Assembly (NCBI RefSeq): GCF_019455385.1
Contig: NZ_JACOFR010000003.1
Location: forward strand, 248,001-312,000
Direction: 5' to 3'
Length of the DNA: 64,000 bases
From: Bradyrhizobium sp. BR 10289
GTDB lineage: Bacteria; Pseudomonadota; Alphaproteobacteria; Rhizobiales; Xanthobacteraceae
The first letter of the stretch is position 1, and each line of letters opens with the position of its first letter. The notes beneath the pieces are model-generated. The model was not told the DNA's origin and searched no databases. It worked only from the letters and a program-made list of their open reading frames with translations. This document shows positions 25,630-36,011 of this stretch, piece after piece. The translations under genes were made by a program, and so were the position numbers.

Positions 25630-26439
25630 TCAACTGATGGCCGCGATGTACCGCTCCACCGAGGCCGCGAACGCGGCCTTGGCGCCGCTAGTGATGTTGC
25701 GGCCCCACCAGGCGCCATAGATGCGGTCGAAGGCGAGCGGCTCGACCGCCGCCGCGATCCTGCGTACCGCGGCAGCACCGAGCGGCATGTAATTGGGATA
25801 GGAGTACATGAAGCTGACGAAGCGGCGGTCCATCGTCACCTGGGCGATGTCACCAGTGAGCAGCGCGCCCTTGCCGTCCGCGCCGCGCGCATGGTGCAGC
25901 ATGGTCGCGCCGTTGAAATGGCCGCCGGTGCGGAGCAGCAGCAAATCATCGGAGATGCGCTGCCGATCGCCGGTCCAGTGCTGGATGGAGGGATGCGGAC
26001 GCGTCACCCATTGGCGATCGTCGGCATGCAGATAGACCGGCGCACCGCCGAACGCCTCGCTCCAGTCGGCCAGCGCGCCATAGTAATGTGGATGCGAAAT
26101 CGCGATCGCCTTCAGCCCGCCGAGCGAACGTACATGCGCGATCGCCTCCGGTGTCGCCAGGGGAATGCAGTCCCACATCATGCAGCCGTCTGCCAGCGGG
26201 ATCAGCAGCGCGCGCTGCCCGATCGCGAAACTCGGCTCGAGCGCGATGCCGGTGAGGCCGAGATCGTCGCGCCAGACCAGCCGGTGGCGCTCCGCGAGTG
26301 CTTCGCGCGCGAGAAACGTTTGCCCCTTCCAGTTCACGAACTGCCGCTCGTCCTCGCAGATCGGACAGGATGCCGGCGGCTTTTCGCTGTCCGGAAATTG
26401 GGCGCCGCAGGTTTCGCAGGTCCAGAGAGGCATGGCCAT
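25630..26439 (-). CDS. Metallo-beta-lactamase-fold protein with N-terminal rubredoxin-like zinc ribbon
   Basis: The 269-residue protein starts MAMPLWTCETCGAQFPDSEK with CPICEDERQFVNWKGQTF, a four-Cys ribbon, followed by an MBL-like domain. The usual HxHxDH metal motif is altered to SHPHYYGALADW, while GGHFNGATMLHH and LTGDIAQV keep other MBL positions. Members of this family are usually listed as hydrolases of unknown substrate. The missing Asp-His suggests a single metal or none. The start lies at one of two close ATGs (26439 or 26433). It is divergent from the MFS gene. Confidence 0.82.
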   Translation of the reverse strand: MAMPLWTCETCGAQFPDSEKPPASCPICEDERQFVNWKGQTFLAREALAERHRLVWRDDLGLTGIALEPSFAIGQRALLIPLADGCMMWDCIPLATPEAIAHVRSLGGLKAIAISHPHYYGALADWSEAFGGAPVYLHADDRQWVTRPHPSIQHWTGDRQRISDDLLLLRTGGHFNGATMLHHARGADGKGALLTGDIAQVTMDRRFVSFMYSYPNYMPLGAAAVRRIAAAVEPLAFDRIYGAWWGRNITSGAKAAFAASVERYIAAIS

Positions 26440-26640
26440 GATCCGAAAAGAAGAGCGGACACTCACCAGGTGACATCGCGGCGCCCCATCGGCGGTCTGG
26501 AGGAACCAACGCGATGCGTGCATGTTAGTCTCGGGTCCGCTCCCGCGCCAGTTGGCCGGTCATGTCAGCCCGTCTTGTCAGCCCGTCTTGTCAGCCCTGC
26601 CTGAACGAGACCCTTCTGCCGGAAGTCGTTCAGCGTCTCG

Positions 26641-27837
26641 ATGACATCGCGCTCCCCTTCCCGCATCTGGCCTCTCTACGGCGTCAATTTCTTCATGGCC
26701 GACATGCAGTCGGGCATCGGGCCGTTCGTCGGCGTGTTCCTGCAGGAGCGGGGCTGGGCGACGGGACTGATCGGCACGGCGCTGACAATCGGCAATGTCG
26801 CGGGGATGCTGGTGACGACGCCGATCGGCGGCTTCATCGACTCCAGCCGCAACAAGCGGCTGTGGGTCGTCATTCCCGGCATCTGCGTGGTGCTGGCCTC
26901 CGCGATCATCCTGGTCTCGCAGAATTTCTGGGCGGTGACGTTCTCGCAAGTGGCACAATCGCTGGCGAGCGCCGCGATCGTTCCGGCCGTCACCGGAATC
27001 ACGCTCGGCATCGCCAAACAAAAAGGCTTCAACGCGCTGAACGGCCGGAACCAGGCCTTCAACCACGCCGGCAACATGGTCGGCGCGGCGCTCTCGGGCT
27101 ATCTCGGCTACAAGTTCGGTTATGTCGCGGTGTTCGTGCTGGCGGCCGTCTTCGGCGCCATCGCGATCGCCTGCGTGCTGATGATCCCGGCCAAGTCGAT
27201 CGACGATCGCCAGGCCCGCGGCAGCAAGGAGGACGAGAGCAAGAATCCGCCGGTAGCCATGACCGTCCTGCTCAAGCACAAGCCGCTCCTGGTGCTGGCG
27301 CTCGCGCTCGCCATCTTCCATCTCGGCAATGCCGCGATCGTCCCGCTCTATGGCCTTGCGGCGGTGGCCGAGGGACAGGCCAACGGACCGAGCTTCGTGG
27401 CGACCACTGTCGTCATCGCGCAGGGCGTCATGGTCGTGACCTCGCTGGTCGCCATGAAGGCCGCGAGCAAGCGCAATTACTGGCCGGTGATCCTGGTGTC
27501 CTTCATGTTCTTGCCGGTCCGCGGCGTGCTCGCGTTCTTCGTGACGGGATGGTGGGGCGTGGTTCCGATGCAGGTACTCGACGGCATCGGCACCGGCTTG
27601 CAGACGGTTGCCGTCCCCGGCATGGTCGCACGGTCGCTGGACGGCACCGGCCGCATCAATCTCGGTCAGGGGGCGGTGATCACCGTGCAAGGCGTCGGCG
27701 CGAGCCTCAGTCCCGCGCTCGGCGGCTGGATCGCCCAGTGGATCGGCTACGGCCCGACCTTCCTGCTGCTCGGCGGCTTCGGTCTCGCGTCAATCGCGCT
27801 GTGGCTGGCGTTCGGGGCGGCGGTGAAGAAGTACTGA
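26641..27837 (+). CDS. MFS transporter (drug/solute efflux type)
   Basis: The 398-residue protein has twelve hydrophobic helices. The loop between helices 2 and 3 reads TTPIGGFIDSSRNKRLWVVIPG, a form of the MFS GxLxDrxGrkr motif. NGRNQAFNHAGNMVGAALSGYLG near helix 5 recalls the antiporter-type motif of major-facilitator exporters. The substrate cannot be inferred. It stands alone, divergent from the zinc-ribbon MBL gene and convergent with the acyl-CoA ligase. The start at 26641 is the family-consistent ATG. Confidence 0.85.
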   Translation: MTSRSPSRIWPLYGVNFFMADMQSGIGPFVGVFLQERGWATGLIGTALTIGNVAGMLVTTPIGGFIDSSRNKRLWVVIPGICVVLASAIILVSQNFWAVTFSQVAQSLASAAIVPAVTGITLGIAKQKGFNALNGRNQAFNHAGNMVGAALSGYLGYKFGYVAVFVLAAVFGAIAIACVLMIPAKSIDDRQARGSKEDESKNPPVAMTVLLKHKPLLVLALALAIFHLGNAAIVPLYGLAAVAEGQANGPSFVATTVVIAQGVMVVTSLVAMKAASKRNYWPVILVSFMFLPVRGVLAFFVTGWWGVVPMQVLDGIGTGLQTVAVPGMVARSLDGTGRINLGQGAVITVQGVGASLSPALGGWIAQWIGYGPTFLLLGGFGLASIALWLAFGAAVKKY

Positions 27838-27885
27838 GGCGCACCTGGCAACCGAACCGTTCGGAATGACGAGAGGCCGAGGAGC

Positions 27886-29499
27886 TCAGGTGCCAAAACT
27901 CTTCTGCACCGCCTTGTCGAGCGTCTCGCCGCCGACGAAGCGCTGGCGCAGCTCGCGCTTGAGCAGCTTGCCGCTCGGGTTCTTCGGCAGGCTGTCGACG
28001 AAGATGACGCGCTTGGGCACCTTGAAATGCGCCATCTGGCCGGCACAGTGTTTCACCACAGCCTCCTCGTCGAGCGTCTCGCCGGTCTTGACCACCACGA
28101 TCGCGGTCACCGCCTCGATCCAGCGCGGATCAGGCAGGCCGACGACCGCAACCTCGGAGACCGCGGGGATGCGGTAGACCATCTCCTCGACCTCGCGGCT
28201 GGCGACATTCTCGCCGCCGGTCTTGATCATGTCCTTGACGCGATCGACCACGGTGATGTGACCCTCGTCATCGACGGTGGCGAGATCACCGGAGTGAAAC
28301 CAGCCGCCGGTGAACGCCGCCGCGGTCTTGACGGGATCGTTGTAATAGCCGGAGAGCAGATGCGGCGAGCGGTGCACGATCTCGCCGACCTCGCCGACCT
28401 TCACGTCCTCCATCGCGGTGTTGACCACGCGCGTCTCGACATTCAGCACGGGTTTGCCGGCCGAGCCGGCCTTGCGCAGCTGATCCTCCGGCCGCAGCAC
28501 GGTCGCCAGTGGCGCGATCTCGGTCTGGCCGTAGAAGTTCCAGAACTTGACATTGGGCAACCGGCGCTGGAGCTCGAGCAGGACTTCCACCGGCATGATG
28601 GAGGCGCCGTAATAGCCCTTCTGGAGCGTCGACAGATCGGTCTTGTCGAAATTCGGCGAGCGCAGCATCGCAATCCAGATCGTCGGCGGCGCGAAGAAGG
28701 ATGTGATCTTGTGCGCCTGGATCAGGGCCAGGATGTTGTCGGCGGTAGGCTTGCCCGTGATCACGCCGGAGGCACCGAGATAGATTTGCGGGCCGAGGAA
28801 CACATCGAGCTGCGCACAGTGATAGAGCGGCAGCGCGTGCAAGAACTTGTCGTCCATGCTCATGCCGCCGTCGATGATGCAACTGACATATTGCCACATC
28901 ACGGCTTCATGGGTCAGCATCGCGCCCTTGGGCAGGGATTCCGTGCCGCTGGTGTAGACGATCTGCGCGAGATCGCGGCTGTCGACGGACGCCTCCAGGA
29001 ACGAGCCGTAGGCATCAAGGAGATCGTCGAAGGTGGTGAGGCCCGCAGGCCCGGGGGCGCGATCCTCGCCCGGCAGCCAGATCATCTTCTCGACCGCGCA
29101 ATCCCTGGCGCTCGCGGCCTTCGCAGGCTCGACGAAGTCGGGTCCGGTCGCCAGCAGCTTTGCGCCGGAGCTCTTGAGGATGAAATGGATCTCATCCGGA
29201 TTGAGCATGAAGTTGATCGGCACCAGCACGGCGCCGATCCGCGCAACCGCGAAACGCAGCGCGGCAAACGCGTGCGAATTGCGCGAGAGCACCGCAAGGC
29301 GGTCGCCCTTCTTCACCCCGAGGCCCAGCAGGCCGCGGCCGAGCCGGTTGCAGATCGCATCCATCTCGGCAAAGGTCCAGCTCACGTCGCCACAGCTCAC
29401 CGCAAGCTTGTTCGGCTCACGGCCTGCCGAGCGGCGCAAGAGATCGCCGATGGAATGCTCGCGCGCTTTCGAGATGGTTGCTGCGATGTCGCTCGACAT
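27886..29499 (-). CDS. Acyl-CoA ligase (AMP-dependent synthetase, class I)
   Basis: The 537-residue enzyme has IVYTSGTESLPKGAMLTHEA (core A3, with E in place of the more common T after SGT), LPLYHCAQLDVFLGPQIYLG, NFYGQTEIAPLATVL, GWFHSGDLATVDDEGHITVVDRVKDMIKTGGENVASREVE and the C-terminal catalytic Lys in LPKNPSGKLLKREL. It makes acyl-CoA from fatty, aryl or similar acids. GGGGGGA six bases upstream favours ATG 29499 over 29505. It is divergent from an orphan ABC binding protein, which may fetch its substrate. The substrate is not determined. Confidence 0.9.
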   Translation of the reverse strand: MSSDIAATISKAREHSIGDLLRRSAGREPNKLAVSCGDVSWTFAEMDAICNRLGRGLLGLGVKKGDRLAVLSRNSHAFAALRFAVARIGAVLVPINFMLNPDEIHFILKSSGAKLLATGPDFVEPAKAASARDCAVEKMIWLPGEDRAPGPAGLTTFDDLLDAYGSFLEASVDSRDLAQIVYTSGTESLPKGAMLTHEAVMWQYVSCIIDGGMSMDDKFLHALPLYHCAQLDVFLGPQIYLGASGVITGKPTADNILALIQAHKITSFFAPPTIWIAMLRSPNFDKTDLSTLQKGYYGASIMPVEVLLELQRRLPNVKFWNFYGQTEIAPLATVLRPEDQLRKAGSAGKPVLNVETRVVNTAMEDVKVGEVGEIVHRSPHLLSGYYNDPVKTAAAFTGGWFHSGDLATVDDEGHITVVDRVKDMIKTGGENVASREVEEMVYRIPAVSEVAVVGLPDPRWIEAVTAIVVVKTGETLDEEAVVKHCAGQMAHFKVPKRVIFVDSLPKNPSGKLLKRELRQRFVGGETLDKAVQKSFGT

Positions 29500-29655
29500 T
29501 TCCATTCCCCCCGGGATTTGCAATTTTCGCAAACCGTAGTCGGCGCTGCCGGCCGCGTCAAATCGACGGCGCGCCGGCGTCATGACGCAAGAATTGCCAC
29601 TTCGCCGGGGCAAATCTGGGCCGGTGCACCAACTATAAAAACCGGGGGAAGTGTC

Positions 29656-30861
29656 ATGTCTCGGATCGCGCACGCCGCCTTGGCGGCCGGGCTGCTGTCT
29701 GCGTTTTTCATCCATCCATCATCCGCCCAGCAAACCCCGCTCAAAATCGGCGTGCTCTCCGATTTCTCCTCGGTCTATTCCGACATCGGTGGCCAGGGGA
29801 ATGTCGAAGCCACCAAGATGGCGATCGAGGATTTTGGCGGGCAGATGTTCGGCAAGCCGATCGACATGGTCTCGGCCGATGTGCTCAACAAGCCCGACGT
29901 CGCCTCCACCATCGCCCGCAAATGGTGGGAGAGCGAAGGCGTCGACATGATCATCGACCTGCCGACCTCGGCAACGGCGCTTGCGGTGATGGAGCTGTCG
30001 AAGCAGTACGAGAAGGTGATGATCGTCACCGACGCGGCGAGCTCCGACATCACCGGAAAGTCCTGCTCGCCCTACACCGCGCACTGGACTTATGACACCT
30101 ATTCCAACGCCCACACCGTCGGCAGCGCCATCGTCAAGAACGGCGGTGACAGCTGGTTTTTCCTCACCGCGGATTATGTGTTCGGCCATTCGATCGAACG
30201 CGACACCGGCGACGTGGTGAAGGCGGCCGGCGGCAAGGTGCTGGGCAGCGTCAAGCATCCGCTCAACACGGCGGACTTCTCGTCCTTCCTGCTGCAGGCG
30301 CAGGCCTCCAAGGCCAAGATCATCGGCCTCGCCAATGGCGGCGGCGACACCATCAACGCCATCAAGCAGGCCGGCGAGTTCGGCATCGTCGCCGGCGGCC
30401 AGAACCTCGCGGCCATCGTGATGTTCATCTCCGACGTGCATAGCCTGGGGCTGAAGCTCGCGCAGGGCCTGATCATCACCGAGGCCTATTATTGGGACCT
30501 CAACGACAGGACCCGCGCCTTCGGCAAGCGTTTTCAGGAGCGTATCAAGCGGATGCCGACGATGAACCAGGCCGCGACCTACAGCGCGACGCTGCACTAT
30601 CTCAAGGCCGTGCAGGCCGCCGGCACCAAGGACACCAAGACAGTCATGGCCAAGATGCGCGAGATGCCGGTGAAGGATGCCTTCACAGACAACGGGACCT
30701 TACGCGAGGACGGCCGCATGGTGCACAGCATGTTCCTGTTCCAGGTGAAGAAGCCCGAGGAGTCCAAGGGCCCGTGGGACTATTACAAGCTGCTCGCCGA
30801 AGTGCCGGCCGACCAGGCGTTCCGCCCGCTCAAGGATGGTGGCTGCCCGCTGGTGAAGTGA
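29656..30861 (+). CDS. ABC transporter substrate-binding protein, branched-chain amino acid type
   Basis: The 401-residue protein has a signal peptide MSRIAHAALAAGLLSAFFIH...PSSA and LIV-type fold marks: LKIGVLSDFSSVYSDIGGQGNVEATKMA, PTSATALAVMELSKQYEKVMIVTDAASSDITGKSC and HWTYDTYSNAHTVGSAIVKNGGDSWFFLTADYVFGH. GGGGGAAGTGTC precedes the ATG. No permease or ATPase genes follow within 200 bases; the next operon is an unrelated exporter. This is the second orphan LIV-type protein in the window that sits beside an acyl-CoA ligase. Confidence 0.9.
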   Translation: MSRIAHAALAAGLLSAFFIHPSSAQQTPLKIGVLSDFSSVYSDIGGQGNVEATKMAIEDFGGQMFGKPIDMVSADVLNKPDVASTIARKWWESEGVDMIIDLPTSATALAVMELSKQYEKVMIVTDAASSDITGKSCSPYTAHWTYDTYSNAHTVGSAIVKNGGDSWFFLTADYVFGHSIERDTGDVVKAAGGKVLGSVKHPLNTADFSSFLLQAQASKAKIIGLANGGGDTINAIKQAGEFGIVAGGQNLAAIVMFISDVHSLGLKLAQGLIITEAYYWDLNDRTRAFGKRFQERIKRMPTMNQAATYSATLHYLKAVQAAGTKDTKTVMAKMREMPVKDAFTDNGTLREDGRMVHSMFLFQVKKPEESKGPWDYYKLLAEVPADQAFRPLKDGGCPLVK

Positions 30862-30936
30862 GGCCCGTCCCGGCCGCCAACGGAGAAAAAGCGACGCGAT
30901 GCCTCGCAATTGGGCAGCGAAGCCTCGCGCCGCGAT

Positions 30937-30950
30937 CTGATCTGTATCAA
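30937..30950 (+). promoter_or_regulatory. FNR/FixK-like box CTGAT-N4-ATCAA
   Basis: It matches nine of ten bases of the TTGAT-N4-ATCAA half-sites bound by FNR/FixK proteins. It lies 107 bases upstream of the HlyD start, a workable distance for an activator site. It suggests oxygen control of the exporter operon. Confidence 0.45.
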
Positions 30951-31057
30951 GTTGCGATGCAAAAATCGCGGCAATGTTGAGCCTGCCCGTCCGTGCAAAG
31001 AGCGGCCGGGCGTTCGTGTCTCAACATGCGGGCGCCGCTGCACGGCGTAATGAACAG

Positions 31058-32125
31058 ATGAATCTCTCTCCGGGTCGCGTCATCGGCGCGATCGTCATTT
31101 TGCTTGCGGGCGGCGGCTATTACTACTGGACTCATCGCGATTCCAATCCGCTGCCGGCGGGCTTCGCCCGCGGCAACGGCCGCATCGAGGCGGTCGAGAT
31201 CGACATCGCCACCAAGACGCCGGGCCGGATCCGCGAGATCCTGGTCAACGAAGGCGACTTCGTGCGCGCAGGCCAGATTCTGGCGCGCATGGACACCGAG
31301 CAATTGCAGGCCCAGCACCGCCAAGCCGAAGCACAGCTGCAGCGCGCGTCGATCAATGTCGATACCGCGAAGAGCCTGGTGAACCAGCGCGAGGCTGAGC
31401 GCACGGCCGCCGAGGCCGTGGTCGACCAGCGGCTCGCCCAGCTCGATACGACGAGCCGCAAGCTCGATCGCTCCGAGCAGTTGATCAGGACGAGCGCGGT
31501 GTCGCAGCAGGTACTGGACGACGACCGCTCCGCCAACGCCACGGCGAAAGCGGCGCTTGCCGCTTCGAAAGCGCAGGTCGCGGCATCGGAGGCCGCGATC
31601 AGTTCCGCCCGCGCCATGGTGATCGACGCCGGGGCTGCGGTCGACGCCGTCAGGGCCGCGATCGAGAGCATCAACGCCGATCTCAACGACAGCGTGCTGA
31701 AGGCGCCGCGCGAAGGCCGCGTGCAATATCGCGTGTCGCAGCCGGGAGAGGTGCTCGCCGCCGGAGGCCGCGTCCTCAACATGGTTGATCTCGGCGACGT
31801 CTACATGACGTTCTTCCTGCCGACGGCGGATGCCGGACGCGTCGCGATGGGCTCCGAGGTCCGCCTCGTGCTCGACGCCATCCCGCAATATGTAATTCCC
31901 GCCAAGGCCACTTTCGTCGCCGACGTCGCGCAGTTCACGCCCAAGACTGTGGAGACCGAGGAGGAGCGCCAGAAGCTGATGTTCCGGATCAAGGCCCATA
32001 TCGCGCCCGAGCTGCTGCGCCAGCACATCGAGCATGTGAAGACCGGTCTGCCTGGAATGGCCTATGTGCAGCTCGATCCTGCCGCACAATGGCCCGACAA
32101 TCTCAAGATCAAGCTGACCCGATGA
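31058..32125 (+). CDS. HlyD-family periplasmic adaptor (membrane fusion protein)
   Basis: The 355-residue protein has an N-terminal membrane anchor ([17 protein letters not shown]), a biotinyl-lipoyl-like first half [43 protein letters not shown], a long coiled coil at about 75-210 and the returning lipoyl half [28 protein letters not shown]. This is the YhiI/HlyD type that pairs with RbbA-like ABC exporters. ATG 31058 is consistent with the anchor; the frame is open upstream without homology. Its stop overlaps the next start in ATGA, so translation is coupled. It probably bridges the ABC complex to an outer-membrane channel such as TolC. Confidence 0.9.
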   Translation: MNLSPGRVIGAIVILLAGGGYYYWTHRDSNPLPAGFARGNGRIEAVEIDIATKTPGRIREILVNEGDFVRAGQILARMDTEQLQAQHRQAEAQLQRASINVDTAKSLVNQREAERTAAEAVVDQRLAQLDTTSRKLDRSEQLIRTSAVSQQVLDDDRSANATAKAALAASKAQVAASEAAISSARAMVIDAGAAVDAVRAAIESINADLNDSVLKAPREGRVQYRVSQPGEVLAAGGRVLNMVDLGDVYMTFFLPTADAGRVAMGSEVRLVLDAIPQYVIPAKATFVADVAQFTPKTVETEEERQKLMFRIKAHIAPELLRQHIEHVKTGLPGMAYVQLDPAAQWPDNLKIKLTR

Positions 32126-34896
32126 GCACGGCGGCCACAGCCGATGCGCCGGCCGCCGCCGGCAGCGTCGTGCAACTCGACGGCGTGGGCCTGAGCTACG
32201 GCAAGACCCGGGCGCTCGATGCCATCACGCTCGACTTGCCGTCGGGCTGCATGGTCGGACTGATTGGCCCCGACGGCGTCGGCAAATCCAGCCTGCTCGC
32301 ACTGATCTCCGGCGCGCGCGCGATCCAGGAAGGCCGCATCCATGTGCTCGGCGGCGACATGGCGAGCGCGCGCCACCGGCGCAACGTCTGCCCGGATATC
32401 GCTTACATGCCGCAGGGGCTCGGCAAGAATCTGTATCCAACGCTGTCGGTGTTCGAGAACATCGACTTCTTCGGCCGCCTGTTCGGACACGACAAGGCGG
32501 AACGCACGAGGCGGATCGCCGGCCTGCTGCGCGACACCGGGCTCGCGCCCTTTGCCGACCGGCCGGCGGCGAATCTCTCCGGCGGCATGAAGCAGAAGGT
32601 CGGCCTGTGCTGCGCCCTGATCCACGATCCCGAACTCTTGATCCTGGACGAGCCGACCACCGGCGTCGACCCGCTTTCACGGCGTCAGTTCTGGGAGCTG
32701 ATCACCTCGATCCGCCACACCCGGTCGGGCATGAGCGTGATCGTCTCGACCGCCTATATGGAAGAAGCCGCGCAGTTCGACGCCCTGATCGCGATGAACG
32801 CCGGCCGCGTGCTGGCGACGGGAACGCCGGCCGAGCTCAAGCGGCAGACCGGCGCCGACACGCTCGACGACGCCTTCATTCGCCTGCTGCCCGAGACCGA
32901 TCGCAGCCATCATACCGGTGTCGTCATTCCGCCGCGCAGCGCGGAGCACGACGAGATCGCGATCGAGGCAGACCACCTGACCCGGCGCTTTAACGACTTC
33001 GTCGCCGTGAACGACGTCAGCTTCCGCATCAGGAAGGGCGAGATCTTCGGGTTCCTCGGTTCGAACGGTTGCGGCAAGACCACGACCATGAAGATGCTCA
33101 CCGGCCTGTTGCCGGTCAGCGAAGGCACCGCGCGGCTGTTCGGCAAGCCGATCGACGCGGCGGACATGTCGGTGCGACGGCGCATCGGCTACATGTCGCA
33201 AGGCTTCTCGCTGTATTCGGAGCTCACAGTCACGCAAAATCTCGACCTGCACGCGCGGCTCTTCGAGCTGCCGGCGGACACCATTGCCACGCGCATTGAC
33301 GAGATGATCGCTCGGTTCGATCTCGCCGGCGTCGCCGATTCCATGCCCGAGGCGCTGCCGCTCGGGCTGCGGCAGCGGCTGTCGCTCGCGGTCGCCATGA
33401 TCCATGCCCCCGACATCCTCATCCTCGACGAGCCGACCTCCGGCGTCGATCCGGTGGCCCGCGACCGCTTCTGGCAGATCCTCGCCGAGCTCTCGCGCAA
33501 GGACAATGTCACCATTTTCGTCTCGACCCACTTCATGAACGAAGCCGAGCGCTGCGACCGCGTTTCGCTGATGCATGCAGGCAAGGTGCTGACGTCGGAC
33601 GCGCCGGCGGCGATCGTGGCCGCGCGCGGCGCCGCCACGCTGGAGCAGGCCTTCATCGCCTACCTCGAAGAGGCGATCGCCGACACCGGAGTATCGACCG
33701 TCCAGCCTGCGATTGTCTCGCCTGCGACTGCGGCAGGGACCGCCGCGGTCCCGCGCAGGCGGAGCGCCTCACTCAGTCCGACGCGCATGCTCGCCTACTC
33801 CCGCCGCGAGGCGCTCGAACTGCAGCGCGATCCGATCCGCGCCACGCTCGCGATCCTCGGCAGCGTGCTGCTGCTGTTCGTGCTCGGCTACGGCATCAGC
33901 ATGGACGTCGAGAACCTGACTTTCGCCGTGCTCGACCGCGACGACACCGCCATCAGCCGCGACTACAGTCTTCAGATCGCGGGATCGCGCTACTTCACCC
34001 AGAAGTCGCCGATCACCGATTATGCCGACCTCGATCGCCGCATGCGCGCCGGCGAGATCGGTCTCGCCATCGAGCTGCCGCCCGGTTTCGGTCGCGACGT
34101 CAGCCACGGCCGCCATGTCGAGATCGGCGCCTGGGTCGACGGCGCCAATCCGACCCGCGCCGAGACGTTGCGCTCCTATGCCCAGGCGATCCATGCCACC
34201 TGGCTGGCGCAGAAGGGCCGCGAGCTCTATGGCGAGGCGGCGATCGCCGGCTCCTACCAGCTCCAACTGCGCTACCGCTACAATCCCGACGTCAGGAGCG
34301 TCGTCGCGATGGCGCCCGGAATTATCCCGCTATTGCTGATCATGATTCCGGCCGTGCTCGCCGCGCTCGCGGTGGTGCGTGAGAAGGAGCTCGGCTCGAT
34401 CGTCAATTTCTATGTGACACCGGTGACGCGGTTGGAATTCCTGCTCGGCACGCAACTGCCCTATGTCGTGCTGGCATTCGGAAACTTCCTCCTGCTGGTC
34501 GCCTTCGCCCTCACTGTGTTCGGCGTGCCCTTCACCGGCAGCTTTCCGACCTATGCGTTGGCCGCGCTGCTCTATGTCACGGCCACGACCGGCATGGGCC
34601 TAGTGATCTCCGCTTTCATGAATAGCCAGATCGCGGCCCTGTTCGGCACCGTGCTGATCACGCTGATCCCGGCCATCCAGTATTCCGGCTTGATCGATCC
34701 GGTCTCATCGCTCCAGGGACTGGGCGCTCTGATCGGGCAGCTCTATCCCACCACCTATTTCGTCACGATCTCGCGCGGCACCTTCTCCAAGGGCCTCGGT
34801 TTCGAGACCCTTCACAACGACCTTCTGGCCCTCGCCATCATGGTCCCGGTGCTGGTGGCATCCGGGGCCATGCTGCTGAAGAAACAGGCCCGCTGA
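32122..34896 (+). CDS. RbbA-like fused ABC protein: two ATPase domains plus permease
   Basis: The 924-residue protein contains two nucleotide-binding domains and one ABC-2 permease. NBD1 has Walker [10 protein letters not shown] at 49-57, signature LSGGMKQK and [14 protein letters not shown]2 has GSNGCGKTT, a degenerate signature [10 protein letters not shown] and [11 protein letters not shown]. The permease half has an N-terminal helix ([17 protein letters not shown]), a large periplasmic domain and five C-terminal helices from [20 protein letters not shown]. This is the layout of E. coli RbbA/YhiH, first linked to ribosomes but also organised as an exporter with HlyD and YhhJ partners. It overlaps hlyD by four bases and is followed by a second permease after two bases. 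Confidence 0.92.
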   Translation: MSTAATADAPAAAGSVVQLDGVGLSYGKTRALDAITLDLPSGCMVGLIGPDGVGKSSLLALISGARAIQEGRIHVLGGDMASARHRRNVCPDIAYMPQGLGKNLYPTLSVFENIDFFGRLFGHDKAERTRRIAGLLRDTGLAPFADRPAANLSGGMKQKVGLCCALIHDPELLILDEPTTGVDPLSRRQFWELITSIRHTRSGMSVIVSTAYMEEAAQFDALIAMNAGRVLATGTPAELKRQTGADTLDDAFIRLLPETDRSHHTGVVIPPRSAEHDEIAIEADHLTRRFNDFVAVNDVSFRIRKGEIFGFLGSNGCGKTTTMKMLTGLLPVSEGTARLFGKPIDAADMSVRRRIGYMSQGFSLYSELTVTQNLDLHARLFELPADTIATRIDEMIARFDLAGVADSMPEALPLGLRQRLSLAVAMIHAPDILILDEPTSGVDPVARDRFWQILAELSRKDNVTIFVSTHFMNEAERCDRVSLMHAGKVLTSDAPAAIVAARGAATLEQAFIAYLEEAIADTGVSTVQPAIVSPATAAGTAAVPRRRSASLSPTRMLAYSRREALELQRDPIRATLAILGSVLLLFVLGYGISMDVENLTFAVLDRDDTAISRDYSLQIAGSRYFTQKSPITDYADLDRRMRAGEIGLAIELPPGFGRDVSHGRHVEIGAWVDGANPTRAETLRSYAQAIHATWLAQKGRELYGEAAIAGSYQLQLRYRYNPDVRSVVAMAPGIIPLLLIMIPAVLAALAVVREKELGSIVNFYVTPVTRLEFLLGTQLPYVVLAFGNFLLLVAFALTVFGVPFTGSFPTYALAALLYVTATTGMGLVISAFMNSQIAALFGTVLITLIPAIQYSGLIDPVSSLQGLGALIGQLYPTTYFVTISRGTFSKGLGFETLHNDLLALAIMVPVLVASGAMLLKKQAR

Positions 34897-34898
34897 CC

Positions 34899-36011
34899 AT
34901 GCGCATCGACAACGTGCTTCAGCTCGGCATCAAGGAACTGCGCGGTCTCGTCCGGGACCCGATGCTGCTCGTGCTCATCGTCTATTCCTTCACCCTGGCG
35001 GTCTATGCCGGCGCCAGGGCACTGCCGGAAACCTTGAACCGCGCCGCGATCGCCATCGTCGACGAGGATCATTCTCAGGTCTCGACCCGCATCGGGATGG
35101 CGTTCACCGCGCCCTATTTCTCCGTGCCGCGCCTGATCTCGCAATACGAAATGGACCGCAGGATGGACGCCGGCCTCGACACATTCGCGCTCGACATCCC
35201 GCCGGACTTCCAGCGCGACCTGCTGGCGCGGAAGTCGCCGGAGATCCAGCTCAACGTCGATGCGACGCGGATCTCGCAGGCCTTCAACGGCGGCGGCTAT
35301 GTCGAGCAGATCGTCGGCGCGGAGATCTCCGAGTTCCTGGCCCGCACGCGCGATGCGCAGGCCGCGCCGATCGACCTGGCGCTGCGCGCCCGGTTCAACC
35401 CGGAGCTGAAGAAATCCTGGTTCGGTGCCATCGACCACGTGATCACCTCGATCACCATGCTCTCGATCATCCTGACCGGCGCGGCGCTGATCCGCGAGCG
35501 CGAGCACGGCACGATCGAGCACCTGCTGGTGATGCCGGTCACGCCGCTGGAGATCATGGTGAGCAAGATCTGGTCGATGGGTGCGGTGGTGCTGATCGCA
35601 TCCGCGCTGTCGATCCTGTTCGTGGTCAAGGGATGGCTGGCGGTGACCATCGACGGATCGGTGGCGCTGTTCCTCGTCGGCGCGGCGCTGCAGCTGTTTG
35701 CCACCACGAGCATGGGCATCTTCCTCGCCACCGTCGCCGGCTCGATGCCGCAATTCGGGCTGCTGCTGATCATGACCCTTCTGCCGCTGCAGACCCTGTC
35801 GGGCAGCATGACGCCGCGCGAGAGCATGCCGCAATTCGTCCAGGACATCATGCTGGCCGCGCCCAACACGCATTTCGTGATGCTGGCGCAGGCCATCCTG
35901 TTCCGCGGCGCGGGCCTCGAGGCGGTCTGGCCGCAGCTCGCCGCGCTGACGCTGATCGGCGTCGTCTTCTTCCTGATCGCGCTGCGGCGTTTCCGCGCGT
36001 TCCTGGCCTAG
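34899..36011 (+). CDS. ABC-2 type permease (YhhJ-like)
   Basis: The 370-residue permease has one N-terminal helix (LLVLIVYSFTLAVYAGA), a periplasmic domain of about 150 residues and five C-terminal helices including HVITSITMLSIILTGAALIREREHGTIEHLLVMPVTPLEIM, the conserved ABC-2 'EREHGT...L..P' coupling loop. It forms the second half of the membrane channel with the fused RbbA-like protein; its start is two bases after that gene's stop. Together with HlyD this makes a complete inner-membrane exporter. The stop overlaps the convergent DUF2059 gene by four bases. Confidence 0.92.
   Translation: MRIDNVLQLGIKELRGLVRDPMLLVLIVYSFTLAVYAGARALPETLNRAAIAIVDEDHSQVSTRIGMAFTAPYFSVPRLISQYEMDRRMDAGLDTFALDIPPDFQRDLLARKSPEIQLNVDATRISQAFNGGGYVEQIVGAEISEFLARTRDAQAAPIDLALRARFNPELKKSWFGAIDHVITSITMLSIILTGAALIREREHGTIEHLLVMPVTPLEIMVSKIWSMGAVVLIASALSILFVVKGWLAVTIDGSVALFLVGAALQLFATTSMGIFLATVAGSMPQFGLLLIMTLLPLQTLSGSMTPRESMPQFVQDIMLAAPNTHFVMLAQAILFRGAGLEAVWPQLAALTLIGVVFFLIALRRFRAFLA

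Noticed and set aside
26502..26526. GGAAC-N16-TGTT considered as an EcfG promoter for the MFS gene
   Set aside because: The -10 differs from CGTT, and it would leave a leader of more than 110 bases without other support.
28027..29655. A 543-codon upstream extension of the binding protein at 29656
   Set aside because: It lies antisense to the acyl-CoA ligase gene. The signal peptide at 29656 sets the true start.
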